From assembly GCA_026984555.1 (NCBI GenBank), contig JALSRY010000022.1, positions 1 through 5,671 on the forward strand: DNA of 5,671 bases, written 5' to 3'. The DNA is from Phycisphaerae bacterium. GTDB lineage: Bacteria; Planctomycetota; Phycisphaerae; UBA1845; Fen-1342. A model generated the notes under the pieces. The model ran no database searches. It saw only the letters and a program-made list of their open reading frames with translations, and was not told the DNA's origin. The translations under genes and the position numbers were made by a program. Below are positions 1 through 5,671 of the stretch, piece after piece (positions within the stretch are counted from its first letter, which is position 1; each line of letters starts with the position of its first letter).

Positions 1-163
1 CCAACAGGAGCAACGCCGCGGGCCAACGCCCCACCGTCACCGGCTCCAGCCCGGTCGCGGTGCCTCGGCCCGCACCGAGCAATGCGGCAGCGATCAGCGC
101 GGCGACGGCGAGGGGGAGCCAGCATAGCCAGTGGAGCCTCATCAGGTCGTTGCGCATCGGCAT
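1..163 (-). CDS. N-terminus of an unidentified membrane protein (partial)
   Basis: This is the first 54 codons of a minus-strand gene that continues past the left edge. I do not recognise the family. The ATG at 163-161 is preceded by GAGGA at 175-171, a good Shine-Dalgarno match with a 7-nt spacer. In-frame ATGs at 157 and 142 are possible alternatives with poorer spacing. The peptide opens with a short basic stretch (Arg4, Arg9). A strongly hydrophobic segment at about residues 12-30 (WLCWLPLAVAALIAAALLG) reads as a transmembrane helix or an uncleaved signal anchor. A short Gly/Thr-rich loop follows, and a second hydrophobic run (PAALLLL) starts near residue 48. This suggests a multi-pass inner-membrane protein with its N-terminus in the cytoplasm. 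A TATAAT box at 282-277 faces the gene and could serve it independently of comM, which lies upstream on the same strand. Confidence 0.6.
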   Translation of the reverse strand, partial: MPMRNDLMRLHWLCWLPLAVAALIAAALLGAGRGTATGLEPVTVGRWPAALLLL

Positions 164-348
164 CGTGGCGTCCTCGCCTCATCGCGTGTCGTTCGCGGTG
201 ACGGCCGCCGGCCCAGGCGACCCTGTGTTGGCGGTCTTGCGTCTGTCGCCGCATTTCCGAAACACCCGGTGGGTTCATTATAGTTGATGCGGGCTCGCGT
301 GCACCGGATCGGCACGCCGCCGCCGACACGCGGCCGGGGCAGGCCGGG
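164..348. other. Intergenic region between comM and the membrane protein gene
   Basis: This 185-bp gap separates two genes on the minus strand. Just past the comM stop there are two small GC-rich inverted repeats: CGGCC/GGCCG (331-335 and 342-346, 6-nt loop) and TCGGC/GCCGA (309-313 and 322-326, 8-nt loop). Either could form a weak hairpin after comM, but neither is followed by a T tract in the minus direction, so they are poor intrinsic terminators. The only other signal seen is the TATAAT box at 282-277. No small gene with a convincing start and ribosome binding site was found. Confidence 0.5.
277..282 (-). promoter_or_regulatory. Candidate -10 box (TATAAT) upstream of the membrane protein gene
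   Basis: On the minus strand the sequence reads CAACTATAATGAACCC, a perfect sigma-70-type -10 hexamer. The hexamer at 17-bp spacing upstream is GGTGCA, which is a poor -35, and there is no TGn extended -10. Transcription would start near 270 and give a leader of about 107 nt before the ATG at 163. This call rests on sequence match only. Confidence 0.4.
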
Positions 349-1878
349 TCAGAGGGCGCGGTCGAGCCGGCGGTATTGAATCGCTTCGGAGATGTGTTCG
401 GAGCGCACGTTTTCCGCGCCGGCGAGGTCGGCGATCGTGCGGGCGACGCGGAGCACCTTGTCGTGCGCCCGGGCGCTCAGCCCCAACTCGCTGACGGCCT
501 GCCGCAGCAGCCGTTCGCCGGCGTCGTCGATCACGGCGACCTTGCGCAGCTCTCGCGGCGACATCCGGCCGTTGGTCGTGGTGGACCTGGGGCCGAAGCG
601 TTGTCGCTGGCGTTCGAGCGCCGCGCGTACCTGGCTGCGCATGGTGGCGCTGTCGGTGCCGGCGCGCATGTCGCGCAGCGCCGCGATCGGAACCGCGGGC
701 ACTTCGACGTGGATGTCGATGCGTTCGAGCAGAGGGCCGGAGATCCGCGCGAGGTAGCGGTCGATCTGCGGCGCCGAGCACTTGCACGGCCGGCGCGGGT
801 CGGTGAAGTACCCGCAGGGGCAGGGGTTCATCGCGGCGATCAGCATGAAGTCGGCGGGGAACTCGACGGCGCTGTGCGCCCGGGCGATGGTGACGGTTCC
901 GTCTTCCATCACCTGCCGGAGCGACTCGAGCACGTTGCGCGTGAACTCGGGAAACTCGTCGAGAAACAACACGCCGTGGTGGGCCAGCGAGACTTCTCCC
1001 GCGGTGGGGATGGTGCCGCCGCCGACCAGGGCGGGGATGCTGATGGAGTGGTGGGGATGGCGGACGGGGCGGGTCGCGATCAGGCTCGTGTCGCGCGGGA
1101 GCTTGCCCGAGGCGGAGTAAATCTGCGTCGTCTCCAACGATTCTTCGAGGTTCAGCGGCGGGAGTATCGTCGGAATCCGCTTGGCGAGCATGGTCTTGCC
1201 GGTTCCCGGCGGGCCGATCAGCAGCACGTTGTGGCGTCCGGCGGCGGCGACTGTCAGCGCGCGCTTGACATGCTCTTGGCCGCGCACGTCGGCGAAATCC
1301 ACATCGTAGCGTGAGGCCGTGTCGAATAATGCTTCGAGATCGACCACCGTGGGTTCCAACGGCAACTCGCCGGTCAGGTGGCCGACGGCTTCGCTCAGGT
1401 TGCTGATGCCGAACACTTCGACATCGCGGACGACCGCGGCCTCGGCGGCGTTGTCCCGCGGGAGGATCAGACGGGTAAAACCCTGGTCGCGGCCGCGCAG
1501 CGCCATCGACAGAGCACCCTTGATCGGGCGGACGCGGCCGTCGAGGGCGAGCTCCCCCGCGAGCAGGTAGTCGTCGGTGTTTTCGCAGCGGACCTGCTCG
1601 TCGGCGAGCAGCATCCCGATGGCAATGGGCAGGTCGAACGCCGGCCCCTCTTTGCGAATATCCGCCGGCGCGAGGTTGATGGTGGTCTTGGTTCGCGGCG
1701 ATGCAAAACCGGAGTTGGTCAGCGCGCTGCGAATGCGGTCGAGGCTTTCCTTGACCGCGGAATCGGGCAAACCGACCAGTGTGGGGAATCCGAAACCGCG
1801 CCCGGTCACGTCAACCTCGACCTCACAGACCCGCGCCTCGATCCCGGCGAGCGCCATACTGTGAACGCGAGCGAGCAT
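349..1878 (-). CDS. comM: YifB/ComM-family AAA+ ATPase (Mg chelatase-like helicase)
   Basis: A 509-aa cytoplasmic AAA+ protein of the YifB/ComM family (E. coli YifB is about 506 aa). Characterised ComM proteins are hexameric helicases that drive branch migration of incoming single-stranded DNA during natural transformation; family members also occur in species not known to be competent, so the role here is inferred. The N-terminal ChlI-like domain (about residues 20-145) carries VGLPDSAVKES, INLAPADIRKEGPAFDLPIA and the GELALDG motif. The AAA+ core has VRGQEHVKRAL (198-208), Walker A GPPGTGKT (222-229), the PHHS motif (275-278), Walker B GVLFLDE (302-308) and sensor 1 in AAMNPCPCG (348-356). 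Cysteines 353, 355, 365 and 367 form the small zinc-knuckle-like cluster common in this family outside gammaproteobacteria. SGPLLERID (380-388) holds the likely arginine finger, Arg386. The Mg_chelatase_C region ends with LSARAHDKVLRVARTIADL. The start is at the family-typical MLARVHSMALAGIEA; the open frame continues far upstream only as a shadow of thrC. No Shine-Dalgarno is visible. The gene diverges from thrC. Confidence 0.95.
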   Translation of the reverse strand: MLARVHSMALAGIEARVCEVEVDVTGRGFGFPTLVGLPDSAVKESLDRIRSALTNSGFASPRTKTTINLAPADIRKEGPAFDLPIAIGMLLADEQVRCENTDDYLLAGELALDGRVRPIKGALSMALRGRDQGFTRLILPRDNAAEAAVVRDVEVFGISNLSEAVGHLTGELPLEPTVVDLEALFDTASRYDVDFADVRGQEHVKRALTVAAAGRHNVLLIGPPGTGKTMLAKRIPTILPPLNLEESLETTQIYSASGKLPRDTSLIATRPVRHPHHSISIPALVGGGTIPTAGEVSLAHHGVLFLDEFPEFTRNVLESLRQVMEDGTVTIARAHSAVEFPADFMLIAAMNPCPCGYFTDPRRPCKCSAPQIDRYLARISGPLLERIDIHVEVPAVPIAALRDMRAGTDSATMRSQVRAALERQRQRFGPRSTTTNGRMSPRELRKVAVIDDAGERLLRQAVSELGLSARAHDKVLRVARTIADLAGAENVRSEHISEAIQYRRLDRAL

Positions 1879-1885
1879 CGCCGGG

Positions 1886-1891
1886 ATTCTA
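1886..1891 (-). promoter_or_regulatory. Candidate -10 box (TAGAAT) for a leaderless comM transcript
   Basis: The minus strand reads CTAGAATCCCGGCGATG just before comM. TAGAAT matches five of six -10 consensus bases and ends 7 nt before the start codon, which would place the transcription start at or next to the A of the ATG. No purine-rich ribosome binding site precedes the ATG. The hexamer 17 bp upstream (TGGCGT) is a weak -35. The call is inference from spacing and sequence match. Confidence 0.4.
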
Positions 1892-2025
1892 GACGCGCCG
1901 CCGCGGCCACGCCACACGGCGGAGGGGGCGTTTGTCGTCGCGCAACCGGTTTCGTGGCCGCCGCGCTTTCGAGTCCGGCGGTTATGCTGTCGGTGGTCCG
2001 ACTGTGCGCGTTGGGGGCGGCGGCA

Positions 2026-2031
2026 TACAAT
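2026..2031 (+). promoter_or_regulatory. Candidate -10 box (TACAAT) for thrC
   Basis: The sequence GGCATACAATTCGCG contains TACAAT, five of six matches to the -10 consensus. It is one of few AT-rich patches in the GC-rich gap. The hexamer at 17-bp spacing, TGTGCG (2003-2008), is a poor -35. Transcription would start near 2038, giving a leader of about 54 nt that contains the hairpin at 2044-2060. The evidence is sequence match and position only. Confidence 0.35.
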
Positions 2032-2043
2032 TCGCGCGAGGAT

Positions 2044-2060
2044 CGCGGCCGCAGGCCGCG
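2044..2060 (+). promoter_or_regulatory. GC-rich hairpin in the thrC leader
   Basis: CGCGGCC (2044-2050) and GGCCGCG (2054-2060) form a perfect 7-bp stem with a 3-nt GCA loop. It sits 19 nt before the thrC Shine-Dalgarno. No T tract follows, so it is not a standard terminator. There is no Thr/Ile-rich leader peptide or T-box signature to suggest attenuation. It could affect mRNA stability or translation, or be an accident of high GC content. Confidence 0.35.
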
Positions 2061-2079
2061 CGAGTGTGCGTCGGGCAAC

Positions 2080-2084
2080 GGAGG
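2080..2084 (+). promoter_or_regulatory. Shine-Dalgarno GGAGG that fixes the thrC TTG start
   Basis: GGAGG at 2080-2084 is followed by 7 nt and then TTG at 2092-2094 in the thrC frame. This is the strongest ribosome binding site in the window. It supports the TTG over the in-frame ATG at 1984, which has no comparable upstream motif. Confidence 0.75.
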
Positions 2085-2091
2085 ATGCGTC

Positions 2092-3483
2092 TTGTCCAGC
2101 CAGTCGTCGAACAGCGCCGAGCCGATCCACTACCGCAGCACCAACCGCCGGGCACCCCGCGCGACGCTCGACGCCGCGCTGCTCCAGGGCCAGGCGGTTG
2201 ACCGCGGGTTGTATCTGCCCGAGCGGTACCCGGCGCTGGAGCCGGCGGAACTGGCTGAGCTGCGCGGGCGTCCGTATCACGAGGTGGCGCTGGCGGTCTT
2301 GCGGCGGTATACGGTGGGGGTGTTCGACGATGCGACCCTGGCGGCAATGTGTCGTGATGCCTACGACTTCGACGTGCCGCTCGAACGTGTTGCGGGTCGG
2401 CGTTACCTCATGCGATTGGATCGCGGGCCGACGGCTTCGTTCAAGGATTTTGCCGCCCGGATGATGGCGCGCTGGATGGGGCGGCTGATGCGTGACCAGG
2501 CCGGTGAGCTGACGATCCTCACGGCCACTTCGGGCGACACGGGCAGCGCGGTGGCGTGTGCCTACCACGGCGTGGCGGGCGTGCGAGTCGTGGTGCTGTT
2601 TCCGCCGGACGAGGTTTCCGATCGTCAGCGGCGGCAGATGACCACGATCGGCGGCAACGTGGCGGCGATCGGCATCGACGGCAAGTTCGACGATTGCCAG
2701 GCGATGGTCAAGCGGGCGTTCGCCGATCCCGAGCTCGGTGGCATCCGGCTGACTTCGGCCAATTCGATTAACATCGGTCGCTTGTTGCCGCAGTCGGTTT
2801 ACTACGTCTACGCCTACGTGAACCTGGCTGATGTCGCGGCGGGGCAGCGGATCGTGTTTTGTGTGCCGTCGGGCAATTTCGGGGACATGATGGGGGGGGT
2901 GATCGCGGGGCGGATGGGCCTGCCGATCGAGCGGATCGTCATCGCCACGAATGCCAACGATGAGGTGCCGCGTTTTCTGGAGACGGGGCAATACGCCCCG
3001 ATCGTGCCGTCGCGTGTCTGCATCTCGAACGCCATGAATGTTGGTCATCCGTCGAACCTGGCGCGGCTGGTGGACGTGTACGGGGGTGCGATGGACGAAA
3101 CGGGGCGGATTCACGAACCGCCCGATCTCGACGCGATGCGGCGCGATCTCTACGCGGTCAGCATTTCGGACGAGCAGACGCGGGCGACGATTCGGGCGGC
3201 GCATGAGCGATACGGGGTCGTGCTCGAACCCCACGGGGCCGTCGGATGGGCGGGGCTGGAACGGTATTGGAACGAGGAGGTCGGCGGGGGGGACGAGCCG
3301 TTGGCCGTGTGTCTCGAAACGGCCCACCCGGCCAAGTTTCCGGAGGAAGTCCGGGCGGCCACGGGGGTCGAGCCCGAGGTACCGCCCAGCCTCGGGGGGC
3401 TCGAACGCAAGCCGGAATCTTACGATCGCCTGCCGGCCGACTACGATGCCTTTCGCGCCTGGCTGCGCGCACATATCGGCTGA
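2092..3483 (+). CDS. thrC: Threonine synthase (E. coli-type, PLP-dependent)
   Basis: A 463-aa cytoplasmic enzyme that converts O-phospho-L-homoserine and water to L-threonine and phosphate, the last step of threonine biosynthesis (E. coli ThrC is 428 aa). The N-terminal Thr_synth_N region (about residues 12-95) begins with YRSTN and includes the GLYLPE motif. The PLP fold-type II domain follows. SFKDFAARMMA places the Schiff-base lysine at Lys118; LTATSGDTGSAVA (143-155) and VPSGNFGDMMGG (258-269) are the cofactor phosphate-binding and substrate-binding loops; TSANSINIGRLLPQ, ATNANDEVPRFL, SNAMNVGHPSN and TAHPAKFPE are all family blocks. No key residue is missing. I chose the TTG at 2092 because GGAGG lies 7 nt upstream and the conserved region begins about 13 residues in. 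An in-frame ATG at 1984 would add 36 residues (Arg/Gly/Ala-rich) with no family match. No hom or thrB gene is adjacent, so thrC looks monocistronic. It converges on sppA. Confidence 0.95.
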   Translation: MSSQSSNSAEPIHYRSTNRRAPRATLDAALLQGQAVDRGLYLPERYPALEPAELAELRGRPYHEVALAVLRRYTVGVFDDATLAAMCRDAYDFDVPLERVAGRRYLMRLDRGPTASFKDFAARMMARWMGRLMRDQAGELTILTATSGDTGSAVACAYHGVAGVRVVVLFPPDEVSDRQRRQMTTIGGNVAAIGIDGKFDDCQAMVKRAFADPELGGIRLTSANSINIGRLLPQSVYYVYAYVNLADVAAGQRIVFCVPSGNFGDMMGGVIAGRMGLPIERIVIATNANDEVPRFLETGQYAPIVPSRVCISNAMNVGHPSNLARLVDVYGGAMDETGRIHEPPDLDAMRRDLYAVSISDEQTRATIRAAHERYGVVLEPHGAVGWAGLERYWNEEVGGGDEPLAVCLETAHPAKFPEEVRAATGVEPEVPPSLGGLERKPESYDRLPADYDAFRAWLRAHIG

Positions 3484-3499
3484 CAGCGGCGCGCAACAC

Positions 3500-3538
3500 G
3501 CCGGCGCCCGTCGCGGGAGGGTTGCGACAAGCGCCGGC
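3500..3538. terminator. Strong hairpin between convergent thrC and sppA
   Basis: GCCGGCGC (3500-3507) and GCGCCGGC (3531-3538) form a perfect 8-bp outer stem. After a 2x2 internal loop, GTCGC (3510-3514) pairs with GCGAC (3524-3528) around a 9-nt purine-rich loop. It is the only large inverted repeat in the 108-bp gap. It starts 16 nt after the thrC stop and ends 53 nt beyond the sppA stop. Because it is symmetric it could serve both transcripts. Neither side has a T tract, so it may be a non-canonical or Rho-assisted terminator, or mainly a 3'-end stabiliser. Confidence 0.5.
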
Positions 3539-3591
3539 AGGATGGTCGTCGCGCAGCCTTTCGCGGATCGTTCGCCGCGTGTTTGCTCGCG

Positions 3592-5433
3592 TCAGCGGAT
3601 CGTCAAGTCGAATGGCATGAAGCAGCCGACGCGCTCGCGGCCGAGCATGACGAGGTTCTCCAGCGCGCGGGCGACGTGCGCGGCCCGATCGGGCGCGAGT
3701 TGCTGGAGCAGCGGGGCGGCGGTGTGCAACAGGGGGTTCGACGTGACGAGTTGCGAGGCGGACATCTCCCACTCGTCCTCCTGTTCCTGGCCGGTCATCG
3801 CCGCGACGATCTCCTCGAAGGGGTTTTTCGCCTTGGGCAGCACGTACACTTCGTATTTCTCGCCGAGGTCGGCCTTCTGGGCGGCGTAGGCGAGGGCGTC
3901 TTCGAGCGTTCCGAGCTTGTCGATCAGCCCGAGCTTGAGGGCCTGCTTGCCCGTGAAGACACGTCCCCCGGCCATGTCGTCGAGCTTGCCCTTGATCCGG
4001 TCGCCGCGTGATTCCATGACGCGGCCCTTGAACTGTTCGTAGACCTGGACCATGTACTTGCGGATGAACGCGCGTTCCTCGTCGTTCCAGGGGCGGTTCA
4101 TACTGGAGAGTCCGGCGTGTTTGCCGCGGTCGAACGTGGCGGTGGTGATGCCGAGCTTGTTTTCCATCAGGTCGTGCCAGACGAACTTGCCGCCCACGAC
4201 GCCGATCGAGGCTGTAATCGTGGCTTCGTCGGCGAAGATGACATCCGCGGGGATCGAGACGTAGTAGCCCCCGCTGCCGGCGACATTGCTCATGCTTGCG
4301 ATCAGGGGTTTTTCCTTGGCGCAGCGGCGGGCGGCCTTCCAGATGATGTCGCTGGCGAGAGCCGAGCCGCCGGGCGAGTTGACGCGGACGACGACGGCCT
4401 TGACGGCGTCGTCGAGGCGGGCTTTTTCGAACGCGGCCCGGATCGTGGTGCTGCCCACATTGGACGATCCGCCGAAGGGGCTCTGCTGGCTCTTGCCCAT
4501 CGCGATGCCCCCGTCGATGTAGATGAGGGCGATGCCGGGCTTGCGTGGCTCATTCTTGGGCTGGAGCATCTCGCCGATCATCTGGAAGAACGCGAAGGGG
4601 TTGTTGAAGTCGATCTTCATCCCCTCGTCTTCGCCGATCTTCTTGACGATTTCCACATCTGCGCCGAACTCCTTGTGTACCAACTGCTTGAAGTCCACGA
4701 ATGAACCGACGTGGTCCACCAGGCCCGCCTTGAGGGCGTCGGCGGCCGGCACGGGGGCATTGTCCACGAGCTGCTTGACCTTCTCCGGCGAGAGGTGGCG
4801 CCCTTCGGCGATCATGTTGATCCACGCCTCGTAAATGCCGTCGAGCAGCCAGTCGATGTTCTCGGCAGCCTCCTTGCTGGGACCCGTGCGGGTGAACGGC
4901 TCGAGCGCACTCTTGTACGCGCCGCAGTGCAACAACTGGGCCTGGACGCCGATTTTGTCCAGCAGATTCTTGTAATACGACAACTCGGCGTGCAGGCCGA
5001 CGATCCCCAGCTCACTGTTCTCAGCGAGCGTGATCGAATCGGCGGCACAAGCGAGGGCGTAGCTGCCGTTCGCGGCGTAGTCCATGTAGCAGTAGATTTT
5101 CTTGCCACTCTTGCGAAACTCGCGCAGCGCCTGCGTGATTTCCTGCAACTGCGCGAAACCCATCTGGGGCTGCTCGATGATCATCGCCAGGCCGCGGATG
5201 TCCGGGTCGGCGGCCGCCTTTTCGAACATTTTCACGTAGCCGCGTAACGAGCGGGCCTGGTTTCCGCCGAGAATCGCGAAGAATTGCGCACTCTCATCGG
5301 GCTTTTCCGTCATCGGCCCGTCGAAACGCACCCGGAGCACCTTGCCGGCGGCCAGGCCGAGCTGCGGCCACGCGAGGAACAGGCCCAGGGCCAGCAATGA
5401 CCAGGAAAAACGTTTCGGTGTGGGGTGCCTCAT
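3592..5433 (-). CDS. sppA: Signal peptide peptidase SppA, tandem S49 (67K) type
   Basis: A 613-aa membrane-associated serine protease of family S49, close in length to E. coli SppA (618 aa). It degrades signal peptides left in the membrane after leader peptidase cleavage, at the periplasmic face. The ATG at 5433 has GGGAG 8 nt upstream. Residues 1-29 are a basic stretch plus a hydrophobic segment (SLLALGLFLAWPQLGLAAG), either a signal peptide cut near Ala28/Ala29 or a membrane anchor as in E. coli. The N-terminal S49 half (about 55-245) carries GAYKSALEPF with the catalytic lysine Lys174, equivalent to E. coli Lys209. The C-terminal S49 half (about 300-515) carries VVVRVNSPGGSALASD (347-362) and NVAGSGGYYVS with the nucleophile Ser387, equivalent to E. 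coli Ser409, then TITASIGVVGGK and FDRGKHA. The Ser/Lys dyad split across the two halves is complete. A tail of about 75 residues (540-613) follows and ends in MPFDLTIR. Upstream starts only add shadow residues. The gene is transcribed alone. Confidence 0.96.
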   Translation of the reverse strand: MRHPTPKRFSWSLLALGLFLAWPQLGLAAGKVLRVRFDGPMTEKPDESAQFFAILGGNQARSLRGYVKMFEKAAADPDIRGLAMIIEQPQMGFAQLQEITQALREFRKSGKKIYCYMDYAANGSYALACAADSITLAENSELGIVGLHAELSYYKNLLDKIGVQAQLLHCGAYKSALEPFTRTGPSKEAAENIDWLLDGIYEAWINMIAEGRHLSPEKVKQLVDNAPVPAADALKAGLVDHVGSFVDFKQLVHKEFGADVEIVKKIGEDEGMKIDFNNPFAFFQMIGEMLQPKNEPRKPGIALIYIDGGIAMGKSQQSPFGGSSNVGSTTIRAAFEKARLDDAVKAVVVRVNSPGGSALASDIIWKAARRCAKEKPLIASMSNVAGSGGYYVSIPADVIFADEATITASIGVVGGKFVWHDLMENKLGITTATFDRGKHAGLSSMNRPWNDEERAFIRKYMVQVYEQFKGRVMESRGDRIKGKLDDMAGGRVFTGKQALKLGLIDKLGTLEDALAYAAQKADLGEKYEVYVLPKAKNPFEEIVAAMTGQEQEDEWEMSASQLVTSNPLLHTAAPLLQQLAPDRAAHVARALENLVMLGRERVGCFMPFDLTIR

Positions 5434-5671
5434 GGTGTCGTCTCCCTTGAGTTTCGAGTTTGCTCGCGCCGGAGTCGTGGACAGGCCGCGCCTTGGCTGC
5501 AACAGGTCGGATCGGTATTCGCGGCTGCCCGTTCATTATTCCCACAACAACCGGAGAAGTTTCGGTCGGGCTTCGCTCGCGGGTGTCGCGGTGCGTATCG
5601 TACCCGCCCGTCGGCGGTCGCGACATTATAGCGCCGGCGAATCTTTCGAACGCGGGGAGGTCCACCGGCTG
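5434..5671. other. Upstream region of sppA
   Basis: These 238 bases hold no convincing gene. Next to sppA is its Shine-Dalgarno (AAGGGAG on the minus strand, 5448-5442). Two AT-rich patches stand out on the minus strand: TATAAT at 5630-5625 and AATAAT at 5540-5535. A longer open frame crosses the region in another minus-strand frame, but it runs on into sppA without matching anything and has no good ribosome binding site. Whatever lies to the right of the window cannot be judged. Confidence 0.5.
5625..5630 (-). promoter_or_regulatory. Candidate -10 box (TATAAT) for sppA
   Basis: The minus strand reads GGCGCTATAATGTCGCG, a perfect -10 hexamer. At 16-17 bp spacing the -35 candidates (CGTTCG, GCGTTC) are poor. 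Initiation near 5618 would give an sppA leader of about 185 nt. A weaker box, AATAAT at 5540-5535, would give a leader of about 95 nt and is an alternative. Confidence 0.4.

Larger units (their letters stand above)
1879..2091. other. Divergent comM/thrC intergenic region
   Basis: This 213-bp gap lies between the two divergent start codons. On the comM side it holds the TAGAAT box. On the thrC side it holds TACAAT at 2026-2031, a leader hairpin at 2044-2060 and the thrC Shine-Dalgarno at 2080-2084. The octamer CGCGCGAG occurs twice as a direct repeat, at 2033-2040 and 2057-2064. No coding sequence with convincing start signals was seen. Confidence 0.6.

Noticed and set aside
60..287. A 75-codon plus-strand open frame at the left edge.
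   Set aside because: It lies antisense to the start of the membrane protein gene, which has the better ribosome binding site and a clear hydrophobic helix. The plus-strand translation shows no motif.
331..346. A small hairpin just after the comM stop as an intrinsic terminator.
   Set aside because: The stem is only 5 bp, and no T tract follows in the direction of comM transcription. It is mentioned with the intergenic region but not called as a terminator.
376..1314. A 312-codon plus-strand open frame lies antisense to comM.
   Set aside because: It is a shadow of the conserved ATPase coding sequence. The composition is Gly/Arg/Asp-rich with no domain signal and no convincing ribosome binding site.
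1378..1983. The thrC frame is also open for hundreds of bases upstream, antisense to comM.
   Set aside because: This is the same codon-register effect in reverse. The translation has no recognisable motifs, and the family length and ribosome binding site place the start at 2092.
2085..2201. An ATG directly abutting the thrC GGAGG opens a 38-codon frame.
   Set aside because: There is no spacer between the Shine-Dalgarno and this ATG, and the frame overlaps thrC out of register. The TTG 7 nt downstream of GGAGG has proper spacing and homology.
1879..3474. The comM reading frame stays open for about 530 codons upstream, antisense to all of thrC, suggesting a 1041-aa fusion protein.
   Set aside because: The comM and thrC codons lie in exactly opposed register, where minus-strand stops require TTA, CTA or TCA codons in thrC. 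These are rare in GC-rich genes. The extra residues are Arg/His/Pro-rich with no family match, and homology starts at the normal ComM N-terminus.
4117..5247. Two plus-strand open frames (195 and 178 codons) lie nearly end to end, antisense to sppA.
   Set aside because: They mirror the sppA codons in opposite register and show no recognisable domain. The sense strand is a well-conserved gene with both catalytic residues.
5294..5665. A 123-codon minus-strand open frame over the sppA upstream region.
   Set aside because: It overlaps the start of sppA out of frame, has no good ribosome binding site, and has a composition typical of noncoding GC-rich sequence.

Overview
The window is about 5.7 kb of GC-rich, gene-dense bacterial chromosome. 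It holds three complete housekeeping-type genes and the first 54 codons of a fourth. I see no mobile element, CRISPR array, rRNA, tRNA or phage gene, and base use is even throughout. The organism cannot be named from the sequence alone. High GC, Arg/Ala-rich proteins, single-gene transcription units, and a full-length tandem-domain SppA beside an E. coli-type threonine synthase would fit a Planctomycetota-like or other high-GC Gram-negative lineage. That is a guess with low weight.

Layout from left to right: (i) the 5' end of a minus-strand membrane protein gene (1-163) running off the left edge; (ii) a 185-bp gap with a perfect TATAAT box facing that gene; (iii) a minus-strand YifB/ComM AAA+ ATPase gene (349-1878, 509 aa); (iv) a 213-bp divergent regulatory gap; (v) a plus-strand threonine synthase gene, thrC (2092-3483, 463 aa), with a TTG start behind a strong Shine-Dalgarno sequence; (vi) a 108-bp gap between convergent genes holding a strong GC-rich hairpin; (vii) a minus-strand sppA gene (3592-5433, 613 aa) for the tandem S49-family signal peptide peptidase; (viii) a 238-bp upstream region for sppA with a second perfect TATAAT box.

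The genes do not form a pathway. ComM acts on DNA during recombination of incoming strands, ThrC makes threonine in the cytoplasm, and SppA degrades cleaved signal peptides at the membrane. Their orientations (divergent comM/thrC, convergent thrC/sppA) imply separate transcripts.

I did not find a previously undescribed system. The points most worth a second look concern expression: comM looks leaderless, with a -10-like box ending 7 nt before its ATG and no Shine-Dalgarno; thrC has a TTG start that automated callers may move 108 nt upstream, and a 7-bp hairpin in its leader; and two genes share a TATAATG box with no convincing -35 element.
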